Origin: Globomyces pollinis-pini
Taxonomy: Eukaryota; Chytridiomycota; Chytridiomycetes; Rhizophydiales; Globomycetaceae
Assembly: GCA_025399215.1 (NCBI GenBank)
Contig: MU621096.1
Span: 62,001 to 126,000, forward strand
Direction: 5' to 3'
DNA length: 64,000 nt
The notes under the pieces were generated by a model that was given only the letters and a program-made list of their open reading frames with translations, made no database searches and was not told where the DNA came from. Shown piece by piece: positions 1 to 9,370 of the stretch (within the stretch, counting starts at the first letter, position 1; each line of letters starts with the position of its first letter). A program made the position numbers and the translations under genes.

Positions 1-544
1 TTTGTATAATACCGTACGTTGCTATATCAAACCAAGTTGAAAATGACTATGAGCCATATCGTGAATCCATTTTGTTTCTTAATCAAACACCTCCAAGAGG
101 TGAGCGTAATTAGAATTGGTAACGATTGCAGAATTCAAGACAGTTTGATCACATCGCCTTAATGCTTTCGGTCATTTATCTGTAAAATACGTAACAAGGT
201 CTTCAATTGTATTTTTTTATCATTGGAATGAAGCACTTTGGAATATGCCCACAACATGAACTGCTCATACACTTCGAATGATACAAACCACAATAAAGTA
301 TTATTTTATTGATTCGGATTCGCAATTACTATTAGAGTCATATGAAATTGAAAAAGTAAATCTACCAAATGACTATGACAGTTATCGAAAAGCGATATGG
401 ATCACTGTTAGATATTGACGCGAATAATACTCATTGGTCAAAGATGGGTATCGATTAAATTTCAAAACCATAGTGAAATTGTAGCAGGTAAAAAGTGATG
501 AAAGAGACACTACCAATTCACTTGAAATAAATGACATTTTAAAT
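1..544 (+). other. Left-edge region with two short coding-like remnants
   Basis: No convincing gene. Positions 3-113 are an open frame without a start ending in TAG, so they could be the last exon of a gene entering from the left. A second 46-codon frame runs from ATG 278 to TGA 418. The two share a similar stretch (NDYEPYRESI and NDYDSYRKAI), as if both derive from one duplicated 3' end. No family is recognised. The rest shows no feature. Confidence 0.2.
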
Positions 545-1276
545 TTATTGAAGTTTCTTTTGATCATTCAATAACCGTAATTGTTGATTTTTATATCTAA
601 TAACAATATTTTCAATCTCATTGAAATCAACTCCAGATTTTTCAGGATGTTCACGAATCCAATTGATATCTTTCATTTTTTGATCTTCAAGGGAGACATT
701 GGAATCCTTGAGAACAATGAATTTGAGTACCATGGGGCTGAATATTGGAATGACCATTTCTACTCCTGTACCCATTACAAGTGTTCTTAATACTATATTT
801 GATAATACACCTTTTTTTCTTAATCCTAAATGATTAGTTAATGATTTAGTAGATACCCAAATAAACTCCTGCAAAACTACGTTTTTGTGGTGAAGATCTT
901 GAAGAAATTTGTTCCACCAAGAGTATAGCACCAGGTAAAACAGTAGGATTTTTATCTAAAAACATTTTTGAACGACCATCAACATCAAATCGTAATTGAG
1001 ATTCAAAATCAATGGATCGAAGTAACGTCTGAGGTTCCATTTTTGCACGTGGATGATTTGGTAAATGAAGTTGACGAGGTGGAATTCCTTTGACGTTTGG
1101 TAATTTTGCTAATGGTTTTCTAGGCACAAATGGTTGAAAGGGTGATAATGTTTCCTCAGCAGCTACATTGAAATTTAAAATTCTTATAGATTACGTTGAT
1201 CTGATTTAGCTGCATAGTATCTCCTTGGTTGTAATATTTTACTTTGTTTTGAAATACACTGTCGAATTGTATTCAT
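545..1276 (-). CDS. MRPL19: Mitochondrial large-subunit ribosomal protein bL19m
   Basis: Structural protein of the mitochondrial large ribosomal subunit. Three exons (1276-1195, 1162-857, 825-545) with introns of 32 and 31 nt give 222 residues. The first about 35 residues are Arg/Lys/Ser/Gln-rich with a PRRYYA stretch, typical of a cleaved mitochondrial presequence. The bL19 core follows: LPGAILLVEQ, then SFAGVYLGLRKKGVLSNIVLR made by the second splice, then GTGVEMVIPIFSPMV, matching the bL19 'GVE..FP..SP' block. The start ATG lies in a short first exon found only by splicing. The divergent GEP4 gene starts 55 bp away, so the two probably share a promoter. The unspliced reading stops inside the conserved core, which supports the intron. 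Confidence 0.85.
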
Positions 1277-1330
1277 TTCAATCAAGAAAAAAAGTAAAAA
1301 AAAAATATATTGAAATCAATCAGAGGGATA

Positions 1331-1998
1331 ATGAAAGGGCAGAGTATCAATATCCCAGGCATTCGAGCAGCTGTACAGAGTATCTTCCGTCCTTCGCTAT
1401 TGGTGCCTGTGATGGTAGTCCCAGATATGAGGTCAATTCCATTTGTGGACTTGCATAAAAGAGGATTCAAAGCCATCGTATTCGATAAAGATAATACTTT
1501 AACTGCTCCATACAAGAACGACATTCACCCTCCATTTCTATCCGCGTTCAATGAATGTAAGAAGGTGTTTGTTGGAAAAGTTGCTGTTGTATCAAACTCT
1601 GCTGGAAGTATTGATGATGTTGGTAACAAACTGGCTTCCCATCTCTCTGTCTCCTTGGGTATTCCAATCATCACCCAACGCGATAAAGTTAATTGATGTT
1701 TATTAAAAACTTAGAAACCATTAGGAGCTGATCAACTACCAAAATATTTTGACTGTCAACCGCATGAAATCATCGTTGTCGGTGATAGACTTACCACAGA
1801 CATCATATATGGAAACCGAATTGGTGCAATGACGATTTTTTGTACCAATGTCATAACTTTGGAAAATGATAACCCAATGGCTATCAAAGTAAGTATCATT
1901 GCACTAATGATATGTAGATCAGACCAATAGAATATCGTGTTTTGAAAATGTTACAATACTTTAACGTCACCAATCATCACCCATTGTTCAAATCATAA
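1331..1998 (+). CDS. GEP4: Mitochondrial phosphatidylglycerophosphate phosphatase, GEP4-type
   Basis: HAD-superfamily phosphatase expected to dephosphorylate phosphatidylglycerophosphate to phosphatidylglycerol, the step before cardiolipin, on the matrix side of the inner membrane. Exons 1331-1687, 1715-1888 and 1918-1998 (introns 27 and 29 nt) give 203 residues. HAD motif I is FDKDNTLT (the catalytic aspartates), followed by a VVSNSAGS segment (motif II) and VVGDRLTTDIIYGNRIG (motif IV). These match the Gep4 family and its length of about 185-215 residues. ATG 1331 is the first in-frame start; it follows a poly-A run. The last exon (IRPIEYRVLKML) agrees with the family's conserved C-terminus. 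Confidence 0.85.
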
Positions 1999-2431
1999 CG
2001 TTGTTATCGATATGTTAATAAAATAAGCCATTTTAAAAGTCCTGTCATAGATACAATTAATCTTGTTGTAGTTACAGTACTTAAAGAGGGTTCTCACAAG
2101 TTTGTAACACTTACCATACTTACCAGATGTGATTCAAGTTGAATCTGAATATCGTGATTGAATGAAATTTTTAAAAATCCCTTGTTGATGTTGATATGAA
2201 TTCATTCCATGACTGATCAAAGATTTAGTTTGGTCAATAAACAATGTTCAAAAACGCGATAAATTGGTAGAGAGTTGAATCAAATAATAATCATTGAATT
2301 GATACTCTTATATAAATTAATAGCATGAACGGGTCGTCGTAATATTATATATATTAACAAATTAATATCATTATTAAAAGTCAAATGTCAAGTACAAGAA
2401 AGCAGTTAACCCCATACGTACAAGAAAGTAG
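1999..2431. other. Intergenic region
   Basis: AT-rich sequence between the end of GEP4 and the next gene. No sustained frame or RNA gene was seen. The only structure is the 26-nt tandem duplication at its right end, listed separately. Confidence 0.5.
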
Positions 2432-2443
2432 TTAACCCCATAA
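2392..2443. repeat. Two-copy 26-nt tandem repeat
   Basis: Two adjacent 26-nt copies (2392-2417 and 2418-2443) differ at two positions. Each begins GTACAAGAAAG and contains AGTTAACCCCA. The length and the GTA start with a TTAAC motif resemble this genome's minimal introns, but no terminal AG is present. The second copy overlaps the 3' end of the minus-strand gene at 2432. Confidence 0.8.
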
Positions 2444-2840
2444 AGAGAATGAAGAATTTAATTTAGGCCAAGACCTTCGTTTCAATTTTGGAGTATCATC
2501 AATGATTTCCATGAAAGGGATATCTACAGAATTTAATAAATTCTTTGATTTTCTATCGATTATATCCAATTCAAATTCGTTTGTTTCTGTACGTTGCTTT
2601 TGGTTTCTCTTGAACATTTTTGGTTTAATGAAAAGGTTTAGTTTGAGCTTTTTAAGGTTGAAACTTTGGATCTTGTGGTCAACGCCTCTACTGTCTTTTG
2701 TTGTCAAAGCCTATGGTTTGGGAGGTCGATTACAGCCCCCAAGGAACTCACTTGGGAGTTGTTTGGCACTAACAGGGAGGTGTTTGGCACTAACAGGGAG
2801 GTGTTTTGGTACTAAAAGGCAGTTGATTTGGTATAAATTA
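2432..2840 (-). CDS. Hypothetical protein with a 7-residue repeat (5' end unresolved)
   Basis: Unrecognised small gene. On the minus strand the last exon (about 2707-2432) encodes a basic stretch with KKLKLNLF and KPKMFKRNQKQR followed by an acidic tail. It has no ATG at its start. Upstream lies a plausible 23-nt intron with a CCATAG acceptor. Before that, in the same phase, a minisatellite is read as the heptad LVPNTSL repeated about three times, ending NNSQVSSLGA. Before the repeat an acceptor-like CTTTTAG precedes TACCAAAAC, so another exon is expected further upstream, but I could not find a start codon joining in phase. It may be a real lineage-specific gene or a decaying one. Confidence 0.35.
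2754..2840. repeat. 21-nt minisatellite
   Basis: Three near-identical units (2754-2774, 2775-2795 and 2796-2817, the last 22 nt) and a degenerate fourth. The consensus is GGGAGGTGTTTGGCACTAACA. Read on the minus strand it can code for a heptad repeat. On the plus strand each unit carries CTAACAGGG, resembling an intron branch point and acceptor. Confidence 0.8.
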
Positions 2841-2992
2841 AAAGTATCGTTCGATTGACCTTGATTTGGTAAAACCTTTAGTATTGGAGTCTCTCCTAAG
2901 TCCCTTTTTTACCATCCCCACAATTCATTGAATTCATTAGAAAAAATTCAAAAATAAGCATCAATAAACATTGTCGTGATTTTCAATTTAAA

Positions 2993-4454
2993 ATGACCAG
3001 TCCAAGGTTGCTAAGACATCCACCCACAAGTTCTTTGTCCAATAAATCTTTGTTGGGAGATCAGAACTATCCATGGGGATATCCGCAATGGTTAACCACT
3101 CCAACTCATTTGAATCCATCACCATCAAGTAGTGTTACAATAGACCATGTACCGCCAGATAAAGCGATATCACCATTTTCAAACAACTCTCGTATATCTT
3201 TGTATGATGATACTGTAGAAATGGAAGATACATATGTAGTTGAAGACAAAAAAAATGGGATTAAAGCTAATCATCCATCGAACCGTAAAATAACAATGGA
3301 CAAACTGTTGCCTAAAGATATTGAATTGATTGGATGTCTTGGAGATTCGTTATTTACAGGTTTAGGAGTCACTGCCTTTCCAAGCAAGTGGAAAAACAAA
3401 ATATATCAATGGTAGGTGACTCAATAGGACGCTAACTCTTCTAGGTATGTATATATTGGCCTTTTATTCCTAGGTATCCGTATTTTGTGGTAACAATTTT
3501 AGGTGATTCTGTTAAAAGTTAATATTAGGTTTGACAAGAATGTGATTCATAAATAGGTTATTTGGACTATATACGTTTATATTTTAGGTAAATGAACGAT
3601 CATTAACGATAGGTGAGCAATCTGATGTATTGATGATAGGTTATTCAAGTACAACAAACTCATTCCATGGATTTTATCCGGAGAACATCGGCAAAATACA
3701 TGTATTCTAGGTGGTGGAAAAGGAGTGATATCGGTCGGAAGGTTATTGAAGAGATATAATCCAGCTTTACAAGGTTTAAATACGCGAAAGACAAGGATGT
3801 TTTCAAGAGGATCGGATTACAACTTTGCAACTACAGGAGCAAAATCACAAAATTTAAGAATGCAGACGATCCGAATGGTAAGGCGGTTCAAAAGAGATCG
3901 TACAACCCATTCAGTGAAGATCTTGTTCTTATGGATTGGTGTGAATGGTAACCTTTCTTGACCTGATCCCAGATGCGTTTTCCAAATCCCACAAATCATT
4001 GGAAAAAACCTTTGTGGGTGACATTGTAACAGCATTGGCGCTCATCAAAACTCATTTACCAAATACTTTTGTCTGTATCTTACCATTGCCAAATCTAGGG
4101 CAGGTGCTTAAAGATGTGGGATCAGAGAAACGAACAAAGATAATATCAAAGATCAAGTTAATCAATCAGTTATTATGGGACGTGACCAATGATTGGGATT
4201 TTAATGGTGACTATTACTTTCGAGTTACATTCCAGCCAATACCTTTTGATGATCTGGACAATCCAGAGTTTCTAAATATGTATCCGTTAATCTCAACATT
4301 AGATGATCAACATCCTTCTTTTATTGCACAGCAGTTGTTTGCCAAATGTATTTGGAACAATTTGTTCTTGAAACCAGAACATAAAGTAACCAGTATACAA
4401 CAAGTGATAGATAGTGCTTGGTATGAACCTACTGAAGATGACTACTGTCAATGA
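2993..4454 (+). CDS. GDSL-family phospholipase B-like lipase
   Basis: SGNH/GDSL hydrolase resembling phospholipase B1 (lysophospholipase). Coding blocks 2993-3411, 3640-3947 and 3973-4454 give 402 residues. Block I is IGCLGDSLFTGLG with the nucleophile Ser. WILSGEHRQNTCILGGGKG follows, matching the 'SWSIGG' segment of the family. Then come ATTGAKSQNL and the block III Asn in WIGVNDAF, created by splicing the 25-nt intron 3948-3972. The catalytic Asp/His pair is in DDQHPSF near the C-terminus. No signal peptide: the N-terminal about 100 residues are Ser/Pro-rich. The gap between coding blocks 1 and 2 is not one ordinary intron but eight abutting intron units (see 3412-3639). Removing all of them keeps the frame and gives the expected spacing between GDSL and WILSGEH. 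Confidence 0.8.
3412..3639 (+). other. Array of eight abutting minimal introns
   Basis: The 228-nt gap divides exactly into eight GT...AG units with no base between them: 3412-3444, 3445-3473, 3474-3502, 3503-3528, 3529-3556, 3557-3587, 3588-3612 and 3613-3639 (33, 29, 29, 26, 28, 31, 25 and 27 nt). Every junction reads (T)AG|GT. Several units carry a TAAC/TAAT branch-like motif close to the acceptor. Lengths equal those of single introns elsewhere in the window. The flanking exons join as TG|G (Trp), in frame. Confidence 0.75.
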
Positions 4455-4693
4455 ACTTCAATATGGAAGAGTCGAGATTAATAAACTGGATTTTGACCAT
4501 CAATTCTGTCTTTCATTGATCGACCATTTCATCCATCAAACAGTCATTGCATACTGATATTTGGTTAAAAATACACAAGGAAAAAAACAAGTTTGAAATC
4601 AACTAGATTTATTAGTAGTGTATCGCATCCAATAATCCATAATCATACGAGGAATTAAACAGTTCCACTAGAACTGTAAGTAAAACTAAAGAC

Positions 4694-4997
4694 TTACACA
4701 ATGATGTTGTTGATTGGGATGTGAATGAGTTTGACAAAGAAACCAATAAAACCCATCAACGCAAATCCCATTCCTACAGCTCTAGCAATCTGCAAGAATT
4801 CTACAAAAAAGTCAATAAAGATTCTAATTTGAGGTAATGAGAGTCCAAGAGATTGAAACAACAAACATTAGAAAAAACAAAGTTTTGTAAAGAAATCCAG
4901 TACCTCTCTTATCAGGTTTTGTACATCTATTGATCAAGTTGATTGAGTCGTTAGTGAACTGTCTTGGTCCGTCAATAAGTTCTTGGATGGTATCCAT
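4694..4997 (-). CDS. SEC61G: SEC61 gamma subunit of the ER translocon
   Basis: Tail-anchored small subunit of the Sec61/SecY protein-conducting channel in the ER membrane. Exons 4997-4904 and 4800-4694 encode 66 residues, the normal length for the family. The N-terminal amphipathic half contains [20 protein letters not shown], matching the 'R.F..DS..L..RCTKPD' signature. A single membrane span follows ([20 protein letters not shown]), ending NNIIV. The intron (4801-4903, 103 nt) is one of the longest here. It contains an internal AAATTAG and a further TTGAC...TGTAG, as if two or more introns had merged. Confidence is high because the whole short protein matches the family end to end. Confidence 0.92.
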
Positions 4998-5409
4998 TGT
5001 TGAGTAAGAAAAAAAAGCAATTGAAATTCAACATAGGAATACACAAACTCAGCAGAAACTAATCAGATGAACAAAGAATTCCTATTGAATAGTAAATCCA
5101 ATGATAAGCTATTGAACATTGGATTTCAAACTGTTCCAAGTGAAAACGACACTATTGATAGTAGAAAACAAACCTCATCAGATATGAATTTAATAGTTTG
5201 GAGGATGTTTGTGAAGTGGTCGCTTTTGACCATCCAACGCTTTTTTACCACTTGATCGAAACACCAAGAGTAGGAAAAACAAGTAGGTAAATAACTTTGC
5301 ATATAAATACAAGAGTCTTTAAACCGGATACTGGATCATTAAATCGGATATTGCACTATAGAATCGTCAAAAAACCTGGACATAAAATACACCAAATAAT
5401 ACCAATTCA
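4998..5409. other. Intergenic region between SEC61G and AKTIP
   Basis: Divergent promoter region for SEC61G (minus) and the AKTIP gene (plus). A 61-codon open frame at 5067-5255 shows no conserved motif and no splice partners, so I regard it as chance. Nothing else was seen. Confidence 0.4.
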
Positions 5410-6262
5410 ATGTCTATCGATACTCTCTCTCAGTCTCAAACATTGCGCAATTTGGAACTCATGATTGAATAGTATTGGACTTTTGATTCATCTTTTAGGT
5501 AATTGAATTTAATTCTGATGGTGTACAGTAAAAACTTGATCTCATCCTTGAATTGTCCTTCTGGATGCTATGTCATGCCTACCGATGATCTACATAATTG
5601 GCATGGCGTTATGTTTATCCATCGAGGTTTTGTTTTATAATCTTAATGGTTTAGGTTACTATAAAGAAGCTGTTTTTAAATTCAATTTGTTGATTCCAAA
5701 TACGTACCCTGAAAGTCCACCTGTTGTTAAATTTGTCTCTCAGGTATTCCATCCCTTGGTGGACTCCAATGGCATTCTATCATTAGGTGGATATATAATT
5801 GTTAATTTTAGGTTATTTGATTATTGTTGACTTTTAGGTTTGTTTCCATATATTCATGACTGTAGGAGCGTTAGATTCACACTGGAGACCCAGACAAGAC
5901 TACATCTGTCATGTCTTACACTACATTAAAGATATTTTCAAAGGTATCATATTTTAAAATTTATTTGAAAGATTCTTCAATCAAATCACTCAAAGGTAAC
6001 AAAATGTATTGATAACAATGATTTTAGAGGCATACTGTCCTCACGCAGAAGCCTTACAGATGTATCAAAATGAACGATCAACATTCATCAAATTAGCAAG
6101 TGATTGTGCACAAATTTCAAGTCAACAATCTATACTATTTGAACAAGATCAATCCATAATCAATTTCAAACCTTTAGATGATGGTGAATTTGTAAACATC
6201 AGATTACAATTGCATGTAAATATGCTGATATTAACATTTTATAGAAATCTGTTGGACTGTAG
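5410..6262 (+). CDS. AKTIP: FTS/AKTIP-type inactive ubiquitin-conjugating enzyme variant
   Basis: UEV protein of the FTS-Hook-FHIP complex that links dynein to endosomal cargo. Exons 5410-5471, 5529-5626, 5655-5786, 5866-5943, 5972-5995, 6028-6215 and 6245-6262 give 199 residues. The UBC fold runs as DLHNWHGVMFIHRGYYKEAVF, then LLIPNTYPESPPVVKF, FHPLVDSNGIL, then LDSHWRPRQDYICHVLHYIKDIF. No catalytic Cys sits in the usual place after FHPLVD, as in FTS. One exon is only 24 nt. Intron 1 is a double unit and intron 3 a triple unit of abutting introns, both needed to connect conserved sequence in frame. The last, 6-codon exon is less certain. Confidence 0.85.
5472..5528 (+). other. Double abutting intron (AKTIP intron 1)
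   Basis: Units 5472-5498 (27 nt) and 5499-5528 (30 nt) abut as TTTTAG|GTAATT. Removing both joins MIE to YKNLISSLN in frame. Removing only the first gives an immediate TAG stop. Confidence 0.7.
5787..5865 (+). other. Triple abutting intron (AKTIP intron 3)
   Basis: Three units, 5787-5811, 5812-5837 and 5838-5865 (25, 26 and 28 nt), all with TTTTAG|GTT or TAG|G junctions. Removing all three joins SNGILSL to GALDSHWRPRQ, the contiguous FTS core. Confidence 0.75.
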
Positions 6263-6455
6263 TTGGGTGCCGGAAATAAAAATTTAATCGTTGCTCCAAT
6301 ACATTTCTTACATGTGAAATTAGTTACAGTATCATTGCAATGTAGTAATGGTTTTATATTACTCTACTGGGATATAATCATTTAGTGTTCTATTTGGATA
6401 TAAGATAGATTGGATTGAAGAGTATAATGGTACAGTTGACAACTTGATTTATGAG

Positions 6456-7088
6456 TTATTGAATATCTAAAACGTGAGATCCATAAATCTTGGATCGTGA
6501 TTGATTTCGATCTAATTGACTTAGCACTAGATCATAAAAAGGAATAAAGTTTGAACTATTGACCATCTGTGTTAATGACTAGAACATCAAAATGAATTGA
6601 ATTACCAATGAAACAATATGATGATTCTGTGATTTGAGTTTGGTGTATAGAGAATGTTGTTGGAATGTTGATTGACCAAAGAAACTGGTACTTTGTAAGT
6701 CTGTTTTTGTTCCAACCAGTAGAATTGGAGTCTGATGGTATGAATTGGCCAAATTCAAATATGATTCTAACTTAATGAATGTATCGATGTTGGTGGAATC
6801 AAATACTAATAGTAGTCCATCAAAATGTTTAAAGAAAGGCAAGATACTGGAAGGATGTAGACTTCGACCTCCAACTTCAACAAATTCAATCCATGCTGAC
6901 CCTGTTCGATTTGAGTATTTCATAACTTCAACCAAGCATCCCCAAGTTGGTTGAATTTGAGATGAGGGTCGTTGACATAACGATTGAATCAATAGTGTCT
7001 TTCCCACACCAGATTCTCCAAGAACCAACAATCTCATCGAAGGTAACGAATGATCCTGCTTTGCTGGCCTTCGCATCATCCATTCCAT
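6456..7088 (-). CDS. RABL3: RAB-like small GTPase, RABL3-type
   Basis: Small GTPase of the Rab-like 3 group. Exons 7088-6606 and 6578-6456 (27-nt intron) give 201 residues. P-loop GESGVGKT is preceded by MRLLVL. Switch II is the divergent EVGGRS rather than DTAGQE, as in RABL3 (DVGGS). GLLLVFDSTN leads to the guanine-specificity motif VGTKTDL. The spliced C-terminus (FIPFYDLVLSQLDRN) matches the family helix. No C-terminal prenylation Cys is present, as expected for RABL3. The start is 72 bp from the divergent CFAP52 start, which hints at joint regulation of two genes connected with cilia or trafficking (inference). Confidence 0.75.
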
Positions 7089-7160
7089 GTTGAGTTAAAG
7101 TAAAAAAAAATCATTTCTGTTTGTTTATTTTAGACAAACGCGACTTTTTCTCTTCATAAA
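7089..7160. promoter_or_regulatory. Short bidirectional promoter region RABL3/CFAP52
   Basis: Only 72 bp separate the two divergent ATGs. It holds a poly-A run and T-rich tracts next to both starts. All core promoter elements for both genes must lie here or inside 5' coding sequence. No specific binding site is recognised. Confidence 0.35.
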
Positions 7161-9290
7161 ATGGCAACAGTAGATACAAACGATTTCCAACCCATTAAAT
7201 TAAAATCAATAATCGGATTCGGAGGTATAGTTGTTCATCCTTTTAAGGTTAGGAAACGTACCTGGAGGGTTACTCAAACATCCCGATGGAATTCATCGCG
7301 TCTATTCCCTAGGATCAACAGTTGTTATCAGTGATGCAAAGAAAAACAGTCAGGAATTTTTACAAGGTCATACTAATGTGGTGAGTTGTATCGCTATATC
7401 AAAATGTGGAAAATGGATTGCAAGTGGTCAAGTAACTCATATGGGATTTCAAGTAATTTTCCAATCCGTTTGATTTATTTTCGATAGGCAGATATCATTA
7501 TATGGGATTTCGAACAAAAATTAATGTTGAAGAGATTAACGTTACATAAAGTGAAAGTTCAAGCATTAGCTTTCTCACCTTCTGGAAAATACCTAGCATC
7601 ACTTGGTGGAGAAGATGATAATTCGGTGATTGTTTGGGATTTGATCAAGTATGCAGCTATTTGTGGATCACCAGCTTCTTCTGATTCTTCAGGTGTCACA
7701 TTAGCACTTACATATTTAAACAAAAATGATCTACAATTCGTTACTGGAGGGTTTGGAACCTTACGAGTCTGGGAATTGAACCCAGAAAAAAGAAAGGTTC
7801 GATCCTCTGATTGTCAAACTGGACAAATTAAACGTATTGTTAAATGTATTGCTGTAGATGACAATGATGAATTTATGTATTGTGGTACAACTACTGGTGA
7901 TCTTCAACAAGTTAGTTTAAAATCTCGATTGTTTAAAAATGCTGGGCCACCAAAAGCTAAAGTAACAATTCTATTGAATTCACCAAATAGGAATTATTTA
8001 GCAAAGGAATTTTATCGGCAGCTTTATCCCCCAAAAATGACTCTGTCATTGTTGGATGTGGTGATGGAACTATTGCTACTTTAGGATTACCAAAGCTTAA
8101 CATTTTAAAGTAACTTTTACGATTCAACGATTTAATACTTTTTCGAATAGATCTACTAAAGTATCTGGTAGTGTGACATCAATATCGTTTGAAAATAATG
8201 GTCAATTTTATGCTGGAACAGCACATTCAAATATCTATACAGTCTCAACCGATAGTTTTAAACCTGTTTTAAAAACTACTTGCCACTATGCTAGTATAAA
8301 TGATGTTTGTTTCCCACCGTAAGTGATAAATGTTTATAATTTATAGAGAATCGGCTGATATCTTTGCAACCGCTTCTGATACTGATATTCGAGTATGGAA
8401 TTCATCCACCAATGAAGAATTATTACGAATTTCAGTCCCAAATCTAGAATGTCAATGCATCACTTTTAAAAAAGATGGTTCATCCTTGATTACTGGGTGG
8501 AATGACGGAAAGATACGTGCATTTGGACCACAATCTGGAAGATTGCAATATGTGATCAATGATGCTCATAAAAGAATGGTGACTGCTTTGGCCGTTACAG
8601 ATATTTATAATAATCGTGGTGATTTTAGAATTGTCTCTGGAGGAGAAGGTAATGTTAAACTTGATTTTAATTCGTAATAGATGGTCAAGTGAGAGTTTGG
8701 AAGATTTCTAAACAAATTCAATTACTTGACCATGCCATGAAGGAGCATAAAGGTTATTTTATATTATATATGTTTTTATATTTAGGAACTGTAACTTGTA
8801 TCAAAATACGCAAAAATGGGTTAGAGTGTGTTTCATCTTCATCTGATGGATCATGTATTATTTGGGATTTGACCAGATACGTTCGAAATCAAGTACTATT
8901 CGCTCCATCATTCTTTCATGCTTGTTGTTACTATCCAGATGAATCTCAATTACTTACTTCCGGAACAGACCGAAAGGTAATATATTCAAGTGATTCAACA
9001 AATAGGTTTCTTATTGGGAAGCCTTTGATGGATCTTTAATTCGTGAACTACAAGCTTCTCAATCAGACACCATTAATGGTCTCGATATAACTGCAGATGG
9101 AAAATTATTTGTCATTGGTGGTAGTGATAAACTTGTCAAAGTTTATAAATATGAAGAAGGAGAATTAGGATACGTTGGACTTGGTCATTCAACTGATATT
9201 ACCAAAGTACGTATCTCGCCAGACGGTAAACAAATCGTATCAGTGAGTGCTGAAGGTGCCATTTTCCAATGGTTTATGCCAAAACCATAA
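7161..9290 (+). CDS. CFAP52: Cilia- and flagella-associated protein 52 (WDR16)
   Basis: Two-propeller WD40 protein of the ciliary doublet microtubules (inner junction). Nine exons (7161-7224, 7253-7452, 7488-7961, 7991-8109, 8151-8318, 8347-8648, 8681-8752, 8786-8976, 9006-9290) give 624 residues, essentially the family length. It opens with LKSIIGFGGNVPGGLLKHPDG and continues through WD repeats such as DIIIWDF, VIVWDL, IRVWNS, VRVWK, CIIWDL, ending GAIFQWFMPKP. Every one of the eight introns (28-41 nt) is needed to keep the WD repeats continuous. Presence of this gene argues that the organism makes motile flagella, for instance zoospores. No tandem introns occur in this gene. Confidence 0.93.
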
Positions 9291-9370
9291 TGGTTTGATT
9301 CATGAATCAATAATAATTGGTCTTTTTTTCTTTTAGTATTAGAATAAAAATTTACTACGGTAGACATACT

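Noticed and set aside
2502..2858. Plus-strand ORF of 118 codons over the minisatellite
   Set aside because: Antisense to the better-supported minus-strand frame; hydrophobic shadow composition and no family.
5067..5255. Open frame of 61 codons upstream of AKTIP
   Set aside because: No conserved motif, no splice partners; lies in a promoter region and looks like chance in AT-rich DNA.
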